Source: Aphrophora alni | Lineage: Eukaryota > Arthropoda > Insecta > Hemiptera > Aphrophoridae | Length of the DNA: 64,000 nucleotides | Direction: 5' to 3' | Assembly (NCBI GenBank): GCA_963513935.1 | Contig: OY740774.1 | Span: 87,872,385 to 87,936,384, forward strand | Shown here: positions 57,630-64,000 of the stretch, piece by piece | Layout of the letters: every line of letters begins with the position of its first letter | Position numbering within the stretch: the first letter of the stretch is position 1 | The notes under the pieces: model-generated | What the model was told of the DNA's origin: nothing | Seen by the model: the letters and a program-made list of their open reading frames with translations, nothing else | Databases searched by the model: none | Position numbers and translations under genes: made by a program

Positions 57630-57775
57630 TTCTTCTTCTTGTTTAAAAGCGAAAAATCTCTAGGTCATCATAAGAAAGAAATGTTCAAAGGACCGATAGC
57701 CCTTGAATACTCTAATAGCGTCAGAGTCACAAAATAACAACAATTGGTCAAGAGAAAACACAACACTACAAGAAG
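57630..57775 (-). repeat. Dispersed repeat family B, minus-strand copy
   Basis: On the minus strand: TTGACCAATTGTTG, GTGACTCTGACGCTATTAGA, GTATTCAAGGGCTATCGG, TTATGATGACCTAGAGATTT. This is the distal half of family B. The plus-strand frame at 57,744-57,992 overlaps it and family A, so it is not called. Confidence 0.7.
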
Positions 57776-57859
57776 GCAAGCCCAGTTAGTACACTCGGAA
57801 TTTATATTCGTTATCCGTTTGTTCTGGTCTTACATAACAAACAGCTCATTGTGTACACC

Positions 57860-58425
57860 GTTATCTACATACTATAATCCCACAATTTGCTTTTTACGAA
57901 AATTTCAGTGGCGATTCTTCCTTATAAGATGTGAGAGCTCATCCTACACTTTAAACTTAAACTTATATTTTTACAAAGGAAATAACTGTTAACATCAAAT
58001 TGAGAATCTTTATATGTTTAGTTTAGATACTATGTTGTTCTCTTGTAGGACATCTAAAGACGTCCTCACTGAACCGCCACATCATATAACTAGTTCCGCA
58101 TTGAACGATTTGTTGAAGAGTGACACTTACATACAATAGTTATTACGTAGTTTCCCGTCCTTGGATTAATTCTCAGTACACAACAGAGTAGCAAGAGCGC
58201 CGGTGGGTAATATTAGTTTATTTGGTAGCTCCCAGAAATACATCTTCGTTTAGTTGTGTTTTTTTTTACAGGTAATTGGATTTACTAATATAGAAGATTT
58301 GCTGCAATACAGATAATGGGAAAGTTAATTGTAAATCTCGTTGCTAATAATTATTATATGACCAGTAAGTAATCACCAATATTTAGTTGTATTATTAGAT
58401 ACTGTTAATTATTAATGTGTTTTAA
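57860..58425 (-). repeat. Dispersed repeat family A, minus-strand copy
   Basis: CATCCTACACTTTAAACTTA, TTGTAGGACATCTAAAGACG, GAAGAGTGACACTTACATAC, ACAGGTAATTGGATTTACTA and ACCAGTAAGTAATCACCAAT match the reversed block order at 19.3-19.7 kb. Confidence 0.78.
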
Positions 58426-58494
58426 TTGTGTGTATGTGTTTATATCGACTACTGTGGTTTAATATCTACTAGTCCAACGAAATTATAGATTTAA

Positions 58495-58975
58495 ATTAGG
58501 ATAAAATGTATGCATTATCTTAAAATTTAATAACAATGTACACTCAAAACTCTCATAATGTTAAATATATCTAACAGTGATAACAGTGTTTGACACAAGT
58601 TTATTCACAAACAGACTGTACTGTATTCAGATACTGATATATTTTTATCTTCTAAAGTTTAATTTAAAACAACACTCTTCATCTCTTCAGAAAACCACTG
58701 TAAACAAACTTTCAATATTTGTTTGCAATTCTGGTAGGAACACACTTTATTACAACTTGAATTTTTAGGCACTTTACAATCACAGTCCGGTCAACTTTGG
58801 GAAACTACTGATGGAAAAGTTATACTTTCAAAATATTAAAAAGTTGTTGCAAGTTATGGAGGGAGAAGGGGTGTGGTTAACGCAGTGCTTAGCTCTTGAT
58901 AAGTTCAACAAACCAAATACTTTTATTGGCTTATTGTTTGTTATGAAAACATTGGCTTATAATAGATACAACTGT
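58495..58975 (+). repeat. Dispersed repeat family D, copy 2
   Basis: Counterpart of 13,890-14,345 (ACACTCAAAACTCTC, CACAAACAGACTGTACTGTA, TTTTTAGGCACTTTACAATC, AAAATATTAAAAAGTTGTTG). Two plus-strand frames here (58,577-58,768 and 58,811-59,086) are broken by stops in the other copy, which argues against coding. Confidence 0.75.
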
Positions 58976-59324
58976 TTTAAGGTAGGACTTAAGAAGTGGA
59001 ATATTTTAATAATGTATACTTTGAACCAATCAAATAGTCTGTATACTTTATATTATGTTGGACATTTTATATTTACTCCAAATTGAAAATAAAAAATATA
59101 TATAATAACACCCACTAAAAAAAAAAAAAAAAATAGAGAGAAAATAAATTTCCTATCTTTCGTAAACCGTATTCTCTAAACAGGAGTGTATAAAAAATAC
59201 CCTCGAGTGAAAACATAGTTTTGCTATTTTTGTAAATGAAGTTGGTCGCCATATTGGAAAATAGCGGCGATTCACCAAAACTTTATTAACATATTTTTAA
59301 ATTCCATAAAAAATGTGGAAGGTT
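58976..59324. other. AT-rich stretch with poly(A)
   Basis: A poly(A) run lies at 59,118-59,134. No gene recognised. Confidence 0.4.
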
Positions 59325-60715
59325 TTTTGTACCTTCTTCTAGCCTCAAGCCTCTCTCATTCCAAGATTATATCCTTAGCAGTCTCATCAAACCGTTTACA
59401 TAGCCTACAAAGGGGATCACTATTGGTGATACTGAGTATTAGCAAATGTTTCCTGAAGTGGCCGCGTCCAGTAAGTAATATTATAGCTAGTTTTAAATGG
59501 CCTCTTTTCAACCTTATTAACGAGTTAGTTAGTTGATGAGAAGTACCTCTGATAAGCTTTTTAGCAAACGTTTGTCCAGAGTAATCCTGCCAGCGTTTAC
59601 AATGCTGGACAAATGGACCATTTACTTGTAGTATTGTAGTATTGTAGGCCAAAGATTTAGATATGCCATAGGATGGCTCTGAGCACCCTTCTTAGCCAGT
59701 TTATCAGCACATTCATACCACGATTGCCTACGTACCCCGGTACCCAGCTTAGGATTACAGAGTTAGTGGAAGCTAGTGTATATAGAGCCTGGTAGCACTC
59801 CCACACCAGCTTGGAAGACATCTGTTCCGAGTACAGAGCCTTGAGGGCAGCCTGACTGTCAGATACTATAACTATGACTCTGTTGGTATAACGCCTAGTT
59901 ATACCTAAATTGGCGCTTCCCAGAATTGCAGACCTCGGCCTGGAATACTTCCCCTGACTTGTGCTTAGAGCAGTTGTAGGGAATGCACTGTACACCCAGT
60001 AACCGGTTTCCCCTCAGTGACAGAGCCGCCTTTGTACCAGACAATACTGCCTTGATCTAGTGTTATATTTTCCTTCCATTTCCACTCTTAACGAGAGTAT
60101 AAACTTACCGAAAAGGGTCTCGTGAAAACATACACTGCGCCCATAATGTCTAAAGTCATTTTGATCACAGAGATGTCTAAGTCACCATAGTAATGGTTCT
60201 ATGACCGAAGCATAGCAGGCCCTCATGCAACAGCTAATCTATAAGCCGATTTACGAGCTTACGCCTTAATGCAAATGACCAAGGGCAGAAGCCCTAAAGC
60301 GACCTCTAGGGTAGCCAGTGAAGCCCCAGTGATTAACATACAAGGAAGTCTCTGCAGGGTACCCAGCCCTGGTTATACCAGTCACCTGTTCCACCTTTGA
60401 CCACCAGACCAGCCCTCCATAAGCAAATTGAGGTCTTACTATAAAGCCAAAAGGGATTGTGTGGCAATGCCACATTTGGAACCTACAAAGCCCCTGGTCA
60501 CCATAAGTGACCATTAGACCTTCTGCAGGACGTTCCAGTTTAGCTTACAATCCAGGGTCAGTCCTAGGTATTTGACTGATTAAGAGATTGCAAACTGAGT
60601 TCCTCCCAGATTCAGACGGGAAAGGGACTCCAAGTTCTGTTTCCTTTTGCATGGTACAACTAGTCTTAGCGGCATTGACACTAAGGCCTTCCCTAAGACA
60701 CCTTAAAGAGACACA
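59325..60715 (-). pseudogene. Jockey-like LINE ORF2 relic: RT end, RNase H, zinc knuckle
   Basis: Minus strand, about 1.4 kb, read from right to left. The end of the reverse transcriptase shows LESLSRLNLGGTQFAIS, a stop, and VKYLGLTLDCKLNWNV, which is the conserved segment after the catalytic palm, then AYGGLVWWSKVEQVTG and, in another frame, LPCMLITGASLATLEVALG. RNase H follows with VSDSQAALKAL and LSWVPGYVGNRG (59,657-59,995). The last part (59,356-59,652) carries LTGRGHFRKHLLILSITNSD and CRLCKRFDETAKDIILE, the zinc knuckle region, where the final cysteine codon of the knuckle has become TGA. Several frameshifts and stops are present, and the catalytic RT block and endonuclease are missing. 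It is the same general class as the 20-kb LINE but clearly a different family. Confidence 0.88.
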
Positions 60716-61243
60716 TTGTAGCGGAATTTACATATAGATAACATAATCTATCTACGCATGTTTACATCGTAAATTAAATCGATGAAAAGGTTGTATTACA
60801 TTCACTCGGTTTTAATTAGATACGTTATACTATTAATTATTAATGTATTTTTGACAATAACTTATATTCAACCTGTTTTAGAATCTACGAATCACAGCTG
60901 TACAAAATATTGTCATTTCCCCCATGGAAAATTATTTTAATTTTGTGTAGTTCAAATATTTGTCGTTTTCCTTATTGATTAATATTAAATTACATAACAG
61001 ATAATTCTTTGACAATGTAAAAAAAGTTTGGATATGAAACAATAAAGATTATTACTTTAGCTCATACATTTTTTTTTTATTTTTTTATTTTGACATACTA
61101 GAATATTACAATCTTAAGCTACTGCTTAAATAATTAATACATATACAAGAAAGCGAAAAACATGCATTGAATCCTAAAACATAATCTAGGTTCTAACTAT
61201 GCAAACCTTATTAGGTATCTAAAACAAAACAAACAAAAATAAA
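60716..61243. other. Non-coding stretch, nothing identified
   Basis: AT-rich, with an AGATAACATAATCTAT near-palindrome at 60,736-60,751. No gene. Confidence 0.4.
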
Positions 61244-61505
61244 TTATGATAGATCCTGTGGCTTCATTCGGCAAAGTCTTCTTGTACATAGTTCCGTGTC
61301 CAATAGTTGTAAAGCTTCCACGTTAACATGATTAAGGAGTCTCTTCTCATGTCTATTTGCATAATCTTTTATAACGTCTTCCACAGATTTCAGGTTTAAG
61401 TCTGAATGTAGATCATCATTACGCTGATACCATCTTGCGTTGGTCATTGCTCGAATTACACTGTTTTGGCTTCTTTGTACCAACAGTCGATTAGATTTTA
61501 CATAA
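61244..61505 (-). pseudogene. Jockey-clade LINE ORF2 carboxy-terminal relic
   Basis: The minus-strand frame encodes the last 80-85 residues of a Jockey-type ORF2 protein: SNRLLVQRSQNSVIRAMTNA, WYQRNDDLHSDLNLKSVEDV, IKDYANRHEKRLLNHVN, CRMKPQDLS and a stop. Known Jockey-clade ORF2 proteins without RNase H end in this way. The sequence is uninterrupted over this stretch, unlike the related plus-strand copy at 12.9 kb. It stops abruptly upstream at about 61,505, so this is a short 5'-truncated insertion. I see no target duplication with confidence. Confidence 0.85.
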
Positions 61506-62125
61506 AATTATATTTAATTTCCAAATTATACATTACGCTCTCTAATTGCAACATGAGTGTAAAAACAATCAGAATGAACGCTGTGTAAACATTACAGCGG
61601 GGGGGGGGGGAGTAACCTCTAGAGAGCTGTGTAACGAAACTGAAATTTTGAGAGATAAAAACAAAACATGTCACGTGATACAAGATGGCTGATTATAGGA
61701 ATAAAATTTCTTGATGATGATTTAAACATTGGCTCTTCGTTCGTCAACTACGGAATGCGACGTTGCCACTTATTTATGTTGGAACAAATGTCATTTACTT
61801 TATAAATCGAGCGAACAGGAGCTGTTTTAATCCACCATGTGGCATTTTATCTGTTGTTCTTTGTCAGTTACGGGCAAACGCAGCCACCAATATCTGTGGA
61901 AGTTAGAACGAAAGTTTTTTTTCCCCTTCAAATGGTGAGTCTTAAAACGGTTACAGCAGGTGTGTTTTAAAATATGAAATATAATGGTTTGGACGAGCCA
62001 TAACGACCCGCTGACAAAACAAAACAAAAAGGGATATATAAATGATTTTTCTGAAGCTTTTTTCGTGACCAAAAGAATAATGACCTCCCCAACACTACTT
62101 TTTATATTTATATGAAAATCTCTTG
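61506..62125. other. Non-coding stretch, nothing identified
   Basis: A run of 12 G lies at 61,599-61,610. The minus frames at 61,498-61,683 and 61,827-62,072 have no recognisable domains. Confidence 0.4.
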
Positions 62126-62395
62126 GGGACTTTCACATAGTGACTGCAAGTGTAGCAAACCTGAGGAATCCCCTATCTCGATCTATATCTTTCTAATTGT
62201 AGTTTTGGATTATATCCTTCTTCTATTTTAGGAGTATTCTAGAACTAGGAGACTTTATTTATACTTTTCTCTTTTTTTATATAAGGGGACATTGACCAAG
62301 AGGTTTTTCGCCTTTTAACAACAAGAAATAAAACTTAAATGTTCCAGTAGCCACACTTTTTAAGTCGTCACTTTCTTTGGTACTACGAAATTTGA
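62126..62395 (+). repeat. Dispersed repeat family B copy with its downstream block
   Basis: GGGGACTTTCACATAGTGAC, CTATCTCGATCTATATC, GAGTATTCTAGAACTAGGAG and GGGACATTGACCAAGAGGTT are followed by AACAACAAGAAATAAAACTT, GTTCCAGTAGCCACAC and TTTTTAAGTCGTCACTTTCT. The same two-part order is seen at 29.1-29.4 kb. Confidence 0.75.
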
Positions 62396-62849
62396 AGAAC
62401 GAAAAAAAATATATATATAAAGTACACGGAATATTTTCAAGTTTAATAAGGTTAGAAAAATATTTTTAAACATAATTATTTACATAATAATTGCACTTTT
62501 TTGCCCCTTGCTATTTCCGTTAGTTAGATTTTTATATAATTTACATGTAAGTTGTGTGTATGCAACAATAAATTACAGAAGATAAAAACAGTAATCGAAT
62601 AGTTTACGCTTCTAATGAATTAGACCACTTGCCGCTAAAGCCTACCAGGAGGGTGTGGGTAGTTTAATATTTCCCACCAGTAAATCACAATCCAAGAAAC
62701 AAGCCGCAAATAAACTTTTATTATTTCTCTCAGTGAGAATGTTTGTTCAAGTGTACATTAGTTTTGGTAGTGTTACTCCTTGGTCTATCTATGAATATTG
62801 TTTTTTTCTTGTTACGCGCTAAACAGTACCCACTGTTTACAATAATGTA
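62396..62849. other. Non-coding stretch, nothing identified
   Basis: AT-rich. No gene or clear repeat. Confidence 0.4.
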
Positions 62850-63205
62850 GAGTCATTTTGATCACAGAGATATCTAAAGTCACCATAGTAATGGTTCTAT
62901 GATCGATGCATAGCAGGCCCTCATGGCATAGTTTTGCAACAGCTAATCTATAAGCCGATTTACGAGCTCACGCCTTAATGCAAATGATCAAGGGCAGAAG
63001 CCCTAAAGCAACCTCTAGGGTAGCCAGTGAAGCCCCAGTGATTAACATACAAGGAAGTCTCTGTAGAGTACCCATCCCTGGTTATACCAGTCACCTGTTC
63101 CACCTTTGACCACCAGACCAGCCCTCCATAAACAAATTGAGGTCTTACTACCTCACTATTACTCCAAGGAATTGTGTGGCTAAATGCCCCAGTTGGAACC
63201 TACAA
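62850..63205 (-). pseudogene. Second copy of the 60-kb LINE fragment (RT end)
   Basis: It matches 60,150-60,490 nearly base for base over about 340 bp (for example TAGTAATGGTTCTATGA, GCTAATCTATAAGCCGATTT, AAGGGCAGAAGCCCTAAAGC, CCTTTGACCACCAGACCAGC). It contains an extra CATAGTTTTG at about 62,926-62,936 and lacks the CATAAG-like tail. It covers only the thumb end of the reverse transcriptase, minus strand, with stops. It is either a segmental duplication or an independent truncated insertion. Confidence 0.85.
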
Positions 63206-64000
63206 TAATGTTGGTTTTTAATTTTTTTTTTACTAAAAAACGTTTGAACTTTAATAATAATAATCGAACACAAAATGACAAAACTTAAATAACCGTCATG
63301 CAAACAACCACATATAAAAACTATGTTTAATACAATCATCATACAAAGTTAACAGTATGAAAACAGCAAACTGAAACAGTTAATCATAAATTAATGACCC
63401 GGTCTACATTTTGACAGTACAACTCTACAATTCTGACCACTTAGCTACAAGCTTTATTGTATCTCTGGGGAGGGAGATTCAGTAACCTCAGAAACCTACA
63501 ACCATCTAGTACCCAAAATGCAAATATAGCAATAGTTTTTCTTTCAACTTTTTTTTTTTTTTTTACTTTTCTTGAGCATAGTGAGAATTTTATTAGAGAT
63601 AATTGTTGATGGCGTCTGTTTTACAAGTAGTAGAGGAAGAGAGAATTGACGAAAATACACCTTCGTTATGGAATCGGCATACATTTTTTTTTTTTTTTTT
63701 TTTTTTTGTAAGGTTAGGTTTTTGATTAAGCGTGATGGCGAACAAAAAATATATATAGGTGACTTACGAAGATATGCAGAGACTTTGAGAGCTCATTCTA
63801 CATGTTATAATAAAGAAACAAATTCATATAAACATAGCTTCCAAAACGCCTTGTTTCTTGTTGATATCCGGCAATTTGTTTTTTATAAAAAAAAAAAAAA
63901 AAAAAAAAAGGGAAAAAAGGAATTATAGAAATAGATAAAGTATTAAGTTCAAATTTGACACACGCATTATTTATGTTAATTTTTACAAGAGCACCAAACA
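63206..64000. other. Non-coding stretch with homopolymer runs
   Basis: A poly(T) run lies at 63,686-63,707 and a poly(A) run at about 63,888-63,908. The plus frame at 63,668-63,928 starts and ends in these homopolymers and is not credible as a gene. Nothing else recognised. Confidence 0.45.

Noticed and set aside
58811..59086. 91-codon plus-strand frame
   Set aside because: It lies in dispersed repeat D, and the other copy (14.2 kb) has stops and frame changes in the same stretch.
63668..63928. 86-codon frame starting and ending in homopolymers
   Set aside because: Residues are mostly F and K runs from poly(T) and poly(A). There is no conserved core.

Overview
This is an AT-rich, gene-poor, repeat-dominated window from a eukaryote, most likely an arthropod and probably an insect. 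The grounds are that a long satellite carries short runs of the pentamer CCTAA/TTAGG (the ancestral arthropod telomere repeat), that the retroelement relics look like Jockey- and R1-clade LINEs, and that there is a mariner-like element of a kind common in insects. I see no intact host protein-coding gene, no functional tRNA or rRNA gene and no CRISPR array. Apart from transposon relics, the short open frames look like chance or repeat-derived frames.

Layout. 1-3,800 holds dispersed repeats and a degenerate tandem block. 3,815-8,980 is satellite 1, a 70/71-bp monomer with alternating subtypes and a higher-order structure. 9,000-43,900 is a mosaic. It holds two high-copy dispersed families (called A and B here), foldback elements at 15.6, 17.8, 26.3, 27.9 and 38.9 kb, a (GA)n tract at 15.2 kb, a 5'-truncated Jockey-like LINE at 20.0-21.1 kb with clear target-site duplications, a mariner-like relic with matching ends at 31.3-32.4 kb, and an R1-clade LINE tail at 35.3-35.9 kb between two 145-bp direct repeats. 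43,944-54,915 is satellite 2, about 70 copies of a 156-bp monomer with an embedded TTAGG-type stretch. 54,940-64,000 holds more repeats, a tRNA-like SINE, and several fragments of Jockey-like reverse transcriptase and RNase H.

The most interesting signal is a small structured motif present at several unrelated loci, mostly inside foldback elements. It consists of a short outer stem, CTGANGA, one extra base, a hairpin, GAAA, a self-complementary 6-8 base segment, and the return strand of the outer stem. This is the layout of a minimal type I hammerhead ribozyme. The stem sequences differ between families while pairing is kept. The one unpaired base before helix II departs from the textbook form, so catalytic activity is an open question.

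The window seems to have been shaped by unequal exchange in the two satellites and by repeated nesting of mobile elements. There are no cooperating genes to describe.
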